From the NCBI GenBank assembly GCA_905250115.1, contig CAJNOI010000075.1:390351-454350 (forward strand): DNA of 64,000 nucleotides. Direction: 5' to 3'. This document shows positions 37,945 to 50,500 of this stretch, in pieces (the stretch's first letter is position 1; each line of letters begins with the position of its first letter). The notes beneath the pieces were generated by a model, which was not told where the DNA came from, searched no databases, and was given only the letters and a program-made list of their open reading frames with translations. Both the position numbers and the translations under genes were made by a program. The DNA comes from Adineta steineri. Lineage: Eukaryota; Rotifera; Eurotatoria; Adinetida; Adinetidae.

Positions 37945-40099
37945 ATGGAAGGCGAAACACCAAGACCGATGAAAAAACTTCATCGTAATATATTTCACAA
38001 AGTTGGGAAGAAGTTAGAAAAATTTGAACAAAGTCTAAGTGTTTCAAGTTCACATTTACAACATGGTGCTGGATCATCAAGTGATTTATCCTCAAATTAT
38101 CATCATACCATTTCAGAAAATTCCGAAGAACAAGATGATAATATATCGTTACAATACACTCCACAATCTCATTCGGATTCTCCAAAAGCAGTATTACGTC
38201 ATAACAAGGGTATTCTTCTATTATCACAATAATTTAAAATAACATAAAAATATTTTAGCTGATCGAACATATTATCCTCAGGAGTCTGTTTCGTCAGAAA
38301 ATTCACGTTCTAGTAGTCAGTGGCATATGAATCTGGAAGAGAACGGTAATATATTTGAATTAATTATTTACGATTGATACGTTCATTTATTTTAGCTGAT
38401 GTATTTGTTAAAAATTCAAGTTCAAAATATGATGCAGAAATGAAAACACTTTGTAAAAATTTAATGGAAAACCAAGTAGATTATATTAAAAAAAAATTAT
38501 TTTATTTAAATCATATATTTTAGAATGTTAATTTAAATGAATGTCGAGAATATGAGAAGAAGATATCATTATTACACATTGCTGTTTCATTCAACACACC
38601 AAAAGTCACTGTTCCGGTAAAGAAATTTTCTAGATTAAAAATAAATAGACTTCTTTTTTCTTGAAATTAAACGCATGTCAGACCTAAGATTAAATCGAGG
38701 CATGGATTTACTCTAACTTATAGATCTATATTTCTAGGTAATACTATATCTTGAAAATACTTTATCAAAACCTTTATTTTACGAATTAATCAAACAATAT
38801 CCATCAGCTATAAACAATTATATCAATATAGCAAAATTACGACTTGAAAATGATTATTATATAGCATTACTAAAGTAAATTTATTGTTCCTATTTACTCC
38901 TTAATTTTCATTCTCTTTTTTCAAAACAGACAATTCAATAAACATGAAGATATCGCTGTAGGTAAAAACAAACTATATTATTCAAACTGAATTATTTATT
39001 TAATTAAGATGATACGTCTTCGACAAGCACGTGAAACCAATAATTATGATACTAAACTAACTTTATTAAATCACGCAGCTATGTATGTCTTATATTTAAC
39101 TTAATTTTTAAAACTAATTTTTTTATAATCAAATTTAGTGATCTAAGTTCACATCCTTGGTGGCATTCACAAATTCGTGAATATCACCATTTACTTACTA
39201 AACAACGAGAATTACAAAATGTAAATAAAAATTATTTTTACTAAAATTAAATATTTATTTTAGTCACTTTCAACTGCGCTATCAACTATTAATCTAGAAA
39301 ATCGAACTGTACTTGAAACGTATAAAACAATATTTGATATAGATTTTCGACGACAAAAATATAATCGACTTACCGAGAAAATAGTATATTGAATTATTAT
39401 TATTTCTCTTATCAAAATTTTCTGTTTTAGACAGCTGAACGAAGTAAAGAATTCGAAACAGGTTTTCATGTAAAACTATTTCTTGATTCTTCTATTTAAA
39501 AAAAAACAAATTTTTTCATTCAATAGCTTTCTCCGGAAATGGTTATGTGCGCAAGATTATCCGCAATAATGCATTGTGGTTTACGAATGCATTATGACGA
39601 TTTTACTCATCAAGCAATGCATCAGGTTTTTATCGTTAGAATTTATAAGACTAAAAAAATATTTTTTTTTAAAGAATTTTTTCGGTAAAAAATATGTCAT
39701 AGCGCCAGAAAATTTTGCTGATATGGTTTATAATTGGGTACGAGCGAGTGGCGAAGGACAAGACAAAGCAAGTGAAAAAGCTGGGCGATTTCTTAATATG
39801 ATTCAAAATCCATTACGAAGAATTTATTATGCTGAAAAATTTTTAAATTATGATGTTGCAATGGATGTAAGTAATATTGAAAGAGAATAATTGTTCTTCT
39901 TATTTTATTTCTACAAAGACGATCGCAAATGTTCTTCGTGATCGAGTACAATTAGAACAATTACGTCGACGTATACCGCAAGATCATCCATCATTTCATC
40001 GTGCTACAGCATTATTAGAAGTAAATCTTTAAGAAGAAGAGATTTTTTTTATTGATAAATTGATTTATTTTGTTTTAGAATACAAAATGGAAAAATTAA
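37945..40099 (+). CDS. VIPAS39: VIPAS39/SPE-39-like vesicle trafficking protein
   Basis: Fourteen exons: 37945-38209, 38259-38345, 38396-38475, 38524-38616, 38738-38874, 38930-38957 (a 28-nt microexon), 39009-39082, 39139-39220, 39264-39383, 39431-39469, 39527-39625, 39675-39866, 39919-40020, 40079-40099; 472 aa. The N-terminus is Ser-rich and probably disordered. The C-terminal half fits the Vps16 C-terminal fold of SPE-39, which pairs with VPS33B in late endosome and lysosome-related organelle sorting. Supporting marks are the ending (DRVQLEQLRRRIP, then TKWKN), which parallels the vertebrate VIPAS39 end, and the ALLKQFNKHEDIA region. ATG 37945 begins MEGETPRPMKK; an upstream in-frame Met exists but lies in low-quality sequence. 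Confidence 0.75.
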
Positions 40100-40206
40100 A
40101 AATATCTTTATTTCGTTGTCAGATGATTATTTTAATTTTTCTATTCTGTAATTAATCAAAAAACAAATTTTTTTAAATGTAATAATAATATGATAGAAGA
40201 GGTTAT

Positions 40207-40416
40207 CTATGGAAAAGAAGTATCTATGATAAATTTATCGGAAAATCTTGGTGCTGCTGGATCTTTTGTATTAATTCGTTGAAGATCTTCACCTATATCA
40301 AGTGATTGTGTTTTTATAGATGAATTATTTGTTGTTAGTAATATTATAAAGATAATACCAGCAAGAGAAAATACAACTAATGAACCAAAAATAAGAAACA
40401 ATGATGAATTATTCAT
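40207..40416 (-). CDS. Small single-pass membrane ORF
   Basis: A 69-codon frame with ATG at 40416. Residues 5-28 form one strong membrane segment (LFLIFGSLVVFSLAGIIFIILL), followed by a short polar tail with KTQSLDIGEDL. It lies just 3' of the RPSSA-repeat gene on the same strand. It is supported by hydrophobicity and a host-like codon pattern only; it could be a real microprotein or chance. Confidence 0.4.
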   Translation of the reverse strand: MNNSSLFLIFGSLVVFSLAGIIFIILLTTNNSSIKTQSLDIGEDLQRINTKDPAAPRFSDKFIIDTSFP

Positions 40417-40533
40417 TGGAAAAAATTTTTATAAAGAAAAATATTAATGCGCCATAGATTAAGGTTAATTCTAGAGGAGAAAAACAAATTTTTTTTTTAT
40501 ACTGAATTATCTCATAAAGTTGTAAGAAATGGA

Positions 40534-41448
40534 TCAGTTGGATTTGTTATTGTCCGATGATGATGATGTATTGATTGAGGAAGGATTAAGCGGAACTGCA
40601 CTAATAAGATTAGCAATCGTAGTGGGTCCTTCGTTAGATACTTTTTTAGCTGTTGCTGATGATGATGGTCGTCCTATAATTGGTTGTGTTATGTTCGGAT
40701 CATTTAGATCAATTGTAGTTGATGTATCGTGTTGTTTAATAGTATCAGTATGATTTATAGTTGTTTCTTCTTGTTTCCGATTCGATGATGATGATGGTCG
40801 TGAACTTGATAACGTAATGAAACAGTTATTTGTAGTTGTGTCATCTTGTTTTCTATTCGCTGATGATGGTCTTGAACCTGTTGTTGTAGTTGTGATATTA
40901 TCGATAGTAATTGTATCATCTGATTTATTACTAGCTGATGGTGGTCTTGAACCTGTTATTCCAGTAGTGACATTGGTAATAGTTGCATCATCAGATTTTT
41001 TATTAGCTGATGATGGCCGTGAATTTGTTGGAATAATATTAATAGGGTTTGACATTGTTTCAACCTGTTTTACATTAGCAGATGTTGGTCTTGAAGTTGT
41101 TTGAACCGTGAGTGGGGTGTCAGAATTTGACGTAAGAGTAGGATCACTTTTTACGGCTGATGATGGTCGATTAATAGTATCCTGGGAAGAAATTTTTGCT
41201 GCTGATCCAGGTCGACTACCGATAGTAGTAGATTCAACTGATTGTTTACTCGCTGATGGCGGACGTTCATTTGCAGCAACCGTTGACAAAATATTTTGTG
41301 CTGATGATGGACGAGATGATTTTTCAATAATTGATGTTGCATTGTTGAGATCTTTCGATGATTCTTCATTAGATTTATTATTATTTGCTGATTGAACGCG
41401 TGATACTGATGAGGGTATTGCTGATGAAGAAGCGGGTGTTGACGACAT
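40534..41448 (-). CDS. Ser/Pro-rich protein with RPSSA repeats
   Basis: A single 304-residue frame, ATG at 41448. About ten copies of R-P-(S/P/G/T)-S-(A/S) are spaced every 15-35 residues, often followed by (N/S)xKxDD and a Thr/Ile-rich stretch (for example SRPSSANRKQDDTTT). There is no globular domain or membrane segment. The repeats resemble disordered cytoskeletal or ciliary linkers with phospho-sites, but no family is recognised. The antisense strand is also open because of the repeat, but has no coding character. Confidence 0.7.
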   Translation of the reverse strand: MSSTPASSSAIPSSVSRVQSANNNKSNEESSKDLNNATSIIEKSSRPSSAQNILSTVAANERPPSASKQSVESTTIGSRPGSAAKISSQDTINRPSSAVKSDPTLTSNSDTPLTVQTTSRPTSANVKQVETMSNPINIIPTNSRPSSANKKSDDATITNVTTGITGSRPPSASNKSDDTITIDNITTTTTGSRPSSANRKQDDTTTNNCFITLSSSRPSSSSNRKQEETTINHTDTIKQHDTSTTIDLNDPNITQPIIGRPSSSATAKKVSNEGPTTIANLISAVPLNPSSINTSSSSDNNKSN

Positions 41449-42287
41449 GTTGTTGAGTGAAGATTATATTGAAAAAAAAAAGAAAAAATAGAACGCAATT
41501 CAAGGTCTTTTCTTTCTGTTACAATATTAATTGTTTGTTTTAAAAATGTCAAGTTGATTCAGTTTGCATAGAAAACAAATGAACACCCCATTTTCTCGTT
41601 GACTTAACTATACAAAGAATACTTAAAAAAACGAATCAATTTCTATTGATTGATTCTATTTGAAGTGAAATATCTGTGCTATTTCCATACATATTTCGAT
41701 ACAGAATGTAAATGACAACTATAATCATTGAATTTATTTTAAAAGTTCATATGATATACATCAATTTTTCTTTTTGTAATCTATTTTATAAATAGTATTA
41801 ATAAATGATTGCATGTTTATGAAAATAATCATAATCATCAGACATGCTGACATGATTGTAAATGAAAGAAAAACAATTTATTTTTTTTTCTTCTCCTCAT
41901 TTATTTTTCAAATAACGATAATAATATTTTCTTGCTTTTGATTAATATGTCAAAATCTATCGAATAAAATAAATTCTATCGTAGAAATAATCAAAAAAAA
42001 ATACAAACAGATTGCAAATATAAATACAAGTCTTACAGATGTTGTTCTTTAATTAGAAGAAAGAATGTTATCATTCGACATATGAGTCTATACATGACCT
42101 TGCCAGTTCTCTTAAATAAAATATTTTATACGGTTTTTTTTGCTGATATTATCACTAAAAATATTTTGCAAATCTATTAATACTTATACATCTAACTGTT
42201 TATTAAACTGCTATGCAAAACAAGTTTTTTTTTCTATCAATGACTACGAAAGAAAAAACAGTTTATCTATAAAATTAAAAATACTGT
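41449..42287. other. Intergenic, no gene seen
   Basis: AT-rich sequence between two minus-strand genes. Nothing further seen. Confidence 0.5.
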
Positions 42288-43174
42288 TTAATTTTCTGTA
42301 TCTGTAATAAAAGATGTTGGTTCCATTGTTCGACAACAAAATATTTCTCTGAATTTTAAACATTCTTCAATACTTCCGACACCAGCATAAGATGTTGCAT
42401 CTTTTAAACACATAGCAGCAACACATATTCCACAAAATAAACGTTCTTGAATTGACCATTTTTTATAAATTCCATAAATAACACCAGCAGCAAATGCATC
42501 ACCAGCACCAACAGCACCTTTAATATATCCACTTGGAAGACACAATGATCCTTGATAAAATGATTCGATAGTTGACGAATTTTCTCGACTTACGCAAATA
42601 GCACCACGATCAAAATGAATTGTTACTGTACGTTGTACACCATAATTTTCCATTAATATTCTTGCTGCTTGTTCAATTTGTTCTATAGTTCCTTGTTGAA
42701 ATGATTGATTAAGTATAAGACCAGTTTCAATTTCATTTAATATTAAATGATCAACATAGGGTAATGTTAATTGAGCAATTTTTGAATATAATGAATTATG
42801 TACACTAACAAAATCTATAATTGTTTCTAAACCATATTCTTTTGCTTTTTTAAGTACTTGTGCTGCTACTGTTTCATTATTTATAATTTGATCTAAACCA
42901 TCAAGTAATGTTAAATAACCAAGATAAAATAAATTATAATTTTTTTTCTTAGCGAGATAATTAAAATCAAAATGTGTATCATTAAGTAATGAATTCGTAC
43001 CACGTTGATTAAAAAATGTTCGTCGACCTGTTGATTCAACACTGATTACATAGGTATATGATGTTGGTGTTTTATCATCAGTTGTATGTAATTGATTGAT
43101 ATCAATATTAGATTTTTTACAATCATCTATTAGCCATTGACCATTATCATCATTACCTAATAGACCAACAATTG
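42288..43174 (-). CDS. PfkB-family sugar kinase, 5' truncated by gap
   Basis: An intronless frame of about 295 residues up to the N run. The PfkB signature near the C-terminus, GAVGAGDAFAAGVIYG, contains the catalytic Asp in GAGD. The N-terminal part visible is IVGLLGNDDNGQWLIDDC, typical of ribokinase-like substrate-lid regions, followed by TGRRTFFNQRGTN. The reaction is ATP-dependent phosphorylation of a sugar or nucleoside; the substrate cannot be told. The first 30-40 residues with the GD substrate motif are in the gap. Sequence beyond the gap (43275-43325) is C-rich telomere-like DNA, not the missing exon. The absence of introns is unusual here and could point to transfer from bacteria or plants; this is inference. 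Confidence 0.85.
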
Positions 43175-43274
43175 NNNNNNNNNNNNNNNNNNNNNNNNNN
43201 NNNNNNNNNNNNNNNNNNNNNNNNNNNNNNNNNNNNNNNNNNNNNNNNNNNNNNNNNNNNNNNNNNNNNNNNNN
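43175..43274. other. Assembly gap (100 N)
   Basis: Fixed-length N run. It hides the start of the sugar kinase and abuts CACACCCACC-type telomere-like sequence, which may explain why assembly failed. Confidence 0.99.
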
Positions 43275-43575
43275 CTGATCAACACCCTGACCAACACCCA
43301 GACCAAGACTCAAACGCACACCCACCGTCAAAATAGTTGTGCACGCCCTACAAAGTCACAAAATTACTACTGTAAAGCTCTTTTTTTCAGAGTCAAAGCA
43401 GTTTCATCCCCATTACGACAGACTGCAAAAATGCTAAAGAAATATTATCCCTACAATATACATTAAATCTGAACATTAACACTTTTATTTAGTATTTCTA
43501 TCAAAATTACAATAAAACAAAAACTTTCTCTTAATCACCAGTATGTGTCCGTTTCTCATCGGAATATATTTGATG

Positions 43576-45293
43576 CTAGTGACTACAGGTCTCTTTATCT
43601 TTTATATTGCGTTCAACAAACTGATTAATTTCATCTAAAACATTGTCTCCGATTTGATTTCCAGCAAGAATCAGTGTGGTGAGTGTCTAGATGCAAAAAT
43701 TACAGGTAGAGACATAGTATAGATATAGAAAGAATAAAAACTACTGTGTTTTGTCGTACTCCATCACTCAAATGTTGCACTCCTACATCGCTGATCTCAT
43801 TCCATCCGATATTTAGTTTGGTGAGTGTCTAAATAAAAAAATTGCAGGTAAAAGCATGATATAGATGAAGACAAATGAGAACTACCGTATTCTGTCGTAA
43901 TACATTAGTAAAATATTGTACTCCAACATCTCCGATCCGATTCAATACAAGAACCAATGTGATGAGTGTCTAAATGGAAAAGTGAAGATAAAGACAGAGC
44001 AAATTGAGAACTACCGTGTTGTGCCGTAATGCATCACTAATATGTTGTGCTCCAACGTCTCCGATTTGATTACATCCAAGATTTAATGTGGTAAGTGTCT
44101 AAATGAAAAATGCAGGTAAGTGGAGGGTATAGGTAAAGACAAATGAGGATTACCGTGTTGTTCTTTAATGCATTACTCAAATATTGTGCTCCAATATGTC
44201 CAATTTGATTACCTCCGAGGTTTAGTGTAGTGAGTGTCTAAATAAGCGCAGGTAAAGACATAATATAGATGAAGAGAGAATTATAGTTACGGAGTTCTGT
44301 TGTAATGCATTACTAAGATGTTGTGTTCCAACATATCCGATTTCATTACTTCCGAGATTCAGTGTAGTGAGTGTCTGAATTAAAAGATATACATAAAGAT
44401 ATGATATAGCTGGGAGAAGTTGACAGTTACTGTGTTGTGTCGTAATCCATCACTCAAATATTGTGCTCCAACATCTCTGATTTCATTTCGTGTAAGATCT
44501 AGTGTGGTGAGTGTCTAAATCAAAAGATACAGATAAAAACATGATACAGATGCGAAAGGTTGACAAGTACTGTATTGTGTCGTAACGCATCACTCAGATG
44601 TAGTGCTCCTAGATCTCTGATTGCATTCCTTAAAAGACTCAGTGTGGTAAGTGTCTAAATGAAAACTTACAGATAAAGATATGATATAGATAAAGAGAAA
44701 TGAGAATTACGGTGTTGTGTCGTAGTGCATTATTAAGATATTGTGCTCCAACATGTCCGATTTGATTACATCCAAGATTCAGTGTGGTGAGTGTCTAAAT
44801 TAAAAAATATAGATACAGACATGATATAGATACGAGAAGTTGACAATTACTGTGCTGTGTTGTAATCCATCAGCCAAATATTGTGCTCCAACATCTCTGA
44901 TTGCATTCCTTGCGAGACTCAGGGTGGTGAGTGTCTAAATAAAAACGTTTAAGTAAAGATATATTGTAGATGAAGAGAAGTGACAATTACGGTGTTGTAT
45001 CGTAATACATTGGTCAAATGTTGTGCCCCGATATCTCTAATTTCATTAGATTCGAGATCTAATGTAGTGAGTGTCTAAATGAAAAATAATTTGAAGGTCA
45101 ATAGAGAAAAATTAAACTGTCATAATAGACAAATATTTACCTGATATCGATCGTAACTATCTACGATGTTATTGAATCGTTGGCATACATTTCTCATTGA
45201 GCATAGAATTGTAAAATCCAATTGATGGTCCAAAATTCGATAGACAAGCTCTACTGGTAATGTAAGAAAAGTAGAGATATTTTGATTTGACAT
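43576..45293 (-). CDS. F-box/LRR protein with one LRR per exon, second copy
   Basis: Exons: 45141-45293, then ten exons of exactly 84 nt starting (5' ends) at 45074, 44934, 44794, 44654, 44514, 44374, 44237, 44098, 43969 and 43828, then 43576-43686. All are phase 0; 367 aa. The head reads LTLPVELVYRILDH, nearly identical to the gene at 12672. LRRs follow TLTxLxLxxNxIGxxGAQHLxNxLRQNT. The terminal exon gives NQIGDNVLDEINQFVERN and ends CSH. Start ATG 45293 (MSNQNIST) has a short leader. The matching exon plan in both genes shows common descent by duplication to distant sites. The role is inferred as for the first copy: possible ubiquitin-ligase adaptor or sensor. Confidence 0.9.
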
Positions 45294-45872
45294 TGTGGAC
45301 TGTTGTTGAAATGTGTGCTGCGTAGTTTTTTATATTTGTTATATATTGTGTTGTCATTTTTTTCTTTTCGGTACATGATGCGACCTTGATGTTGTCATTG
45401 GTTTCACATCACGTTGCATTTGTAGAACGAAAAGAAAAGAACAAGAAGGACGTCAACTAAAAAATGACAGAATCAACAAAATAACTGTACAGAGCCTTTC
45501 TTTTTAGTTTTATATTAAGAATATAGAATGATATATAATAATTATGACTATTGCATTTCTATTTATAATTAATAAAGTTTAAATGACTTGCTTGTCTACT
45601 CATTTCATCGCAAAATCAAATGTTACTGCAATCTGATTTATCATTGAACAAGTTTGTCAATATTTTCTTTGACATATTTTACTAGATAAATATTTAATGA
45701 ATAAAATTTGGCAAAAGTTAGATTTATTTTAAAAACTATATTTAGATTATGTACAAAAATTAAGTATTGATATATAAATAAGAGCAAACAAAATCTGACA
45801 GTTAAGTTTTTGATCATGTAAATGAGTAAGAAAATCGATCTGATATAAACATTTTGTAAAAATTATCAGTTA
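45294..45872. other. Intergenic, no gene seen
   Basis: AT-rich sequence between the F-box/LRR promoter and the parvin 3' end. Confidence 0.5.
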
Positions 45873-47175
45873 TTACAAAAATGGACTATCAATATTTGTT
45901 CGAACAGGTTGAAGATATGTAACTGATTGTAATAAATTATTTGAATCTGAATTATATCTGACATAAAGTTGAAAAAGAAGACGATATAAAGTTCTTTGAT
46001 TGCCTGCAAGAAGATCATTGATTCGACAATATTCTTCAATATCAATACCAACTAAAATAATTCGATTCGAAAAATATGAGTTTATTTTGATAAAAATTAC
46101 CTTGATTCATAAGTTGAAAAGCTAATTGAAGATTAGCATGAGATTGTTCACGTGATATTGGTCTTTTATGATTATATTTACTAAGTATTAGAAAATAATT
46201 TTCTAGATGAGATATTAGATAAAGTAAATTTAATCCATCTTGAAAATATTGTATATCAATTTGTTTTATATAAATATTATAACGATTTAAATGACTGTTT
46301 ATAAATTTCAATAAAGTTTTTTCGATGCTTGCTAATTTATCAGGTGCATGATCGAATAAAGAATCAATAAGATCACCCTGTTTTGAAGATCCTATCTAAA
46401 AGGAGGAAAAAATATTAGTTTAAATAATAGAATCTTTACTTACAGGCATTGATTGTCTATCATGATCATCGATGAAACATTCATTCGCAATTCTTGTTTG
46501 TAATATGCCATTCGTTTTTTTAACAATAATAACTTTTAAAAATAAATTTTTCGGTAAATCAGCAAATTTTTTATGATTAAAAAATTTCATTAATGCCAAA
46601 AGAAGATGTAAAATAGCGATAAAATCTCGATTATAAATTTGTTCAAATGTCCATTTAATAGTTTGATTTTGTTGATCAAAATGTATTTCAAGATAATTAA
46701 GAATACGTGTAAGTGTCTTCTTTTTCGATTCTTCCGATAAAGGTATACCATCATAGAGTAATCGAATATTTGGTTGATAATATTCAATAAGTTTGCCAAA
46801 TATATATCCATCATAAAGATCATTTTCAAATGATCGAACAATAATTAAATCAGTACTTAAAGTTGTATTAAGCCAGTTATTTAAAATATTAATTGTTTGT
46901 TTAAAATCGGAATTATTATATGAATTTGGTTCGAGCATTGAGCGTTCATCACCTTCGTCTAATAAATAGGACTGAGGATCGATATTAAAAAGCGGATAGA
47001 TCCCTTCATTTGTCTGTTGATGTTGTTGTTGTTGCGGGTGTTGTTGTTCATTAGATGATGAAAGATGAAGAGAACTCATACCTTCTTGTAAAACTTTGGT
47101 TACTTCATGACGTTTTTGTTGACGTCGTTTTAATGTATTCGAAATAAATGATAAGTTTTCAGTATTGGTAGACAT
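45873..47175 (-). CDS. parvin: Parvin (two CH domains)
   Basis: Exons 46444-47175, 46101-46395, 45873-46051; 401 aa. After a Gln/Ser-rich head, LLDEGDERSMLEPNS matches the conserved parvin entry to CH1. CH1 includes IVRSFENDLYDGYIFGKLIE. CH2 begins LFDHAPDKL and continues HLNRYNIYIKQID, FQDGLNLLYLI and LQLAFQLMNQ. Parvins join integrin-linked kinase and PINCH at integrin adhesions and bind actin. Compared with vertebrate parvins the C-terminus is extended by about 25 residues (QSVTYLQPVRTNIDSPFL). Assignment is firm. Confidence 0.95.
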
Positions 47176-47508
47176 TTTTATCTGAAAAACAATAGAATTT
47201 TGATTCTTTTTAATAATAATAAAAAAAGAAGATGTCAAAAAAAGAACTACACACTAAAAACCAAAATTTAAGTAATTGTCATGATGATAATAAATGCACA
47301 TAGAAAAACTTGTAAAATGACTTTAAAGTCGACTAGTATATCAAAAACAAAAAACAAAAAAGTTCTTTTTAAAAATGAGTATAAATAGCACCAATGAGTA
47401 CATTGAATACAGTTAATAACTGCAAAGGCAGTAAATTCACACACAAACACACAAAACAAACAGATTAATTGCAAACATGACTAAATAATACTTTGATACT
47501 TGTTTCAC
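47176..47508. other. Intergenic between same-strand genes
   Basis: AT-rich, parvin leader and PLOD 3' flank. Nothing further seen. Confidence 0.5.
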
Positions 47509-50500
47509 TTATGGATCAATAAATGATACCATAATATATCTTTTTCCTTTTATTACTGGTAAACCTTCATGTAAATGAGTTAAACGTCCAGGATGTATCA
47601 ATGCCCAACCACGAATAGTTGATGCCATTGAACAATTATAACGAAGAAATCGACAACCACCACCCTTTTTTAAATATAATTTAATAATGAAAAACTGTCA
47701 AAAAATCACTTTATTTTTCTCTTACTTCATAATCTTTTCCAACATCATTCAAAGCTAAATTAATTGTATATGTTGATGCATCATGATGTGGTCGAAGTTT
47801 ATATTGATATTCCGGCATATATCGAACAACGAAATTAAGTGCAGCTTTTGGAGGCTATATTTAATAAGAAACAGAAAGAATACTCTTGTAAAATATGACA
47901 TCAAACAAACTTACATCACTATAATAACCAGTGTAAAGTTTTTGTTGAATTGGTTGAACAAATTCACGTAGAATAAATAACCAATGCTCATTAAAATCGA
48001 CTTGTGTCATATGAATATCATCTGTAGGAACATTTTCATAACCACCAGATAAGCGGTGATCCTAAACAGATAAAATAAAGCAATAAGTTTTAGTTTAATA
48101 TTCTTATAAGACATACATTATGAGCAGATCCAGACCATCCATTGAATTTTTCCATGAGTTCTACTAAATCGCGAGTAAATGCTTCAGTCACCATTGGAAA
48201 CCAAAACACATCAGTACATGGCTAAAAAGAATATTTCAAAGAATCTTAGAGACAAAGTAATTAAAACTAAAGAGCACTCTTCTAAATCTAATCTTTCACT
48301 CAGAATAATGGTACTGTAACTTGAGTTAACAAATGGGTCTGTTTTTACTTACTTCTTGAAGTGTTGTATTTGGTTCAAGAGCTTTATAATAATCTGGATG
48401 AATATAACGCGCTTTCCAATCCTTTTCAAAACAAAATATTCAATAAATATATATAAGTTTTATATAAAAATTTACGTGGAGATTGCTAAAAACTTCATAA
48501 AGTTCAGGTATAATCAATGATGTGTTGAAATTATCTGGATCAATTAAATGTCCATATTTAATTTCATTAGTTAAATATATAAAATGGCCCTAAAAATAAA
48601 TTCCTCTGTGATAAATAAATATATATCTAGTTTTTTTGTTCTTACATCATCTCGTAATGATTGACAAAATTTAAGATCAGGATCAGTTCTCATATCAATA
48701 TATTGCGGTGTAAAACTTTTCAATAAACTTCCATTTATTAAATAACAATGTGCAATATGTGGAACATTAAATATACCTCTGAAATAAAACGAATGAGTAT
48801 CTTATTTTTTTATATTAAATCAATTCTTATTTACGTTTTACTATTATTAATAATATCAAGATAATCCGATGATCGTTTATAAAATCCTTCATCTGTATAA
48901 TCTCCCCAAAAATTACTCCATGTTTTTTCAGGTCGTAAAAGCATCGGAGAAATAACAGAACGATTAAGTGAAATTAATTTCATTAATGTATCAGAATTAT
49001 CAAGTTGAACAATAGAATCAATTACAAATAGATAATCACATTTATTTTCTTGACATTCAGTACTATATAAAACAAATGAAAATATTCGAATTTATGGAAA
49101 ATATATGAAACTTACATAGCTTGTTGACGAGCTTCACCTTCGGTTATATCATCATCATGATGGAAATATTTGACAAATTGATAATCATTTTCTTAATGCA
49201 AAAAGATGTCTTTAATAAACTAATACATATTCTTCGAAGGTATAAAAAATAGATGAGAAAAGTCATACAGTCAATAGGATATGTCTACGTTAATCATGAT
49301 TATCGTCTACCGAGTACCATTCTGCTTTACTGTGCTCTGTACTTCTATTAGCAAATATATACAGACATGCATCTTGAGAGCGTGGGTATTGTGTCCATGC
49401 TTTATTTACACCCACACCTTGCAGCCCAATTCAATACTCTTGCCAATAGCAAAGTGACAGTTCCAGTTCGAAAGAACTGAATCTAAGCTTTCACAGCCCT
49501 GCTTGCCAAACATTTCGATCACGATGAACATCTCATGAGACTTTCTTTACTGGTGGGCTAGTAAAAAGTGAACTACATCACTTCTCTTCTTTCGTGTACA
49601 TGCTTCTTTGTTAAATAAACGGTTGAATCTTTTTTTTTCTTACTTGATTATGAATAAAAACACCTAATCGATTCTTTGGATAAGTTAAATTTAATATTTT
49701 ATCAAAATATTCTCGAAGAAATGGTGTTGGATATTCAATAAATATAGCAATATAAACCATTGGCCATTGTTGATGCTAAATAAATTACATTAAATAAAGA
49801 GAAAAATCACACAAACAAATCTCTAGTTACATCTGTAATTTGATTTAAATCTATTAGATTTTCTTTACATTGTAAACAACCTTTAGTCGGTGACCATACA
49901 CGAGCAATATAATTACTCAAATAATTCAAACCTCTCTATAAACAAAAAAAACGATATAAAATATCGATTAAATCTCTTTTTACTTTTGCAGGTCCATTTC
50001 CATGAATAACAGTCGGAACTGAATCAGTCCATGAATTATGTACATAATTTTCGTCATTGAGAACCGGCAATTGTATTTCATCAATAGCACCATTTAAATT
50101 CATAAAAATATCAGCACGTTTATCAAGTACAATTGACCATTTTGTCTAAATAAAAATCATTAGAAAAAACAAATAACATAAAAAGAAAATTTCTTTTTAC
50201 TCGACTAAATTCATCAAGAAAAATCTTTGTATAAAATAATTGATCATCGTCATCATCAGCTGTTTTTTCTTTACTTGAAATCATTTCATATATATCCGAT
50301 GCATAACCAATAAAACCACCTGAATTCAAGAAACGTTTTTCATTACTTTCAACTAATGGATAAGCATACTAACAAAACAAAAGAAATATTTAAAAATAAA
50401 AGATTAAATTTATTACTTGTAAATCTTTATCTGGCCAACAGAAATCTTCTGCACCAAAAACAATTCGAGCTGGTTTAAATGCTTGAAATTTATCCAAAAT

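Noticed and set aside
40817-41395. Open frames antisense to the RPSSA-repeat gene
   Set aside because: Shadow frames caused by the repeat structure on the coding strand.
43275-43331. N-terminal exon of the sugar kinase beyond gap 3
   Set aside because: Translation is a Val/Gly-rich artefact of C-rich telomere-like repeats, unlike the PfkB N-terminus.
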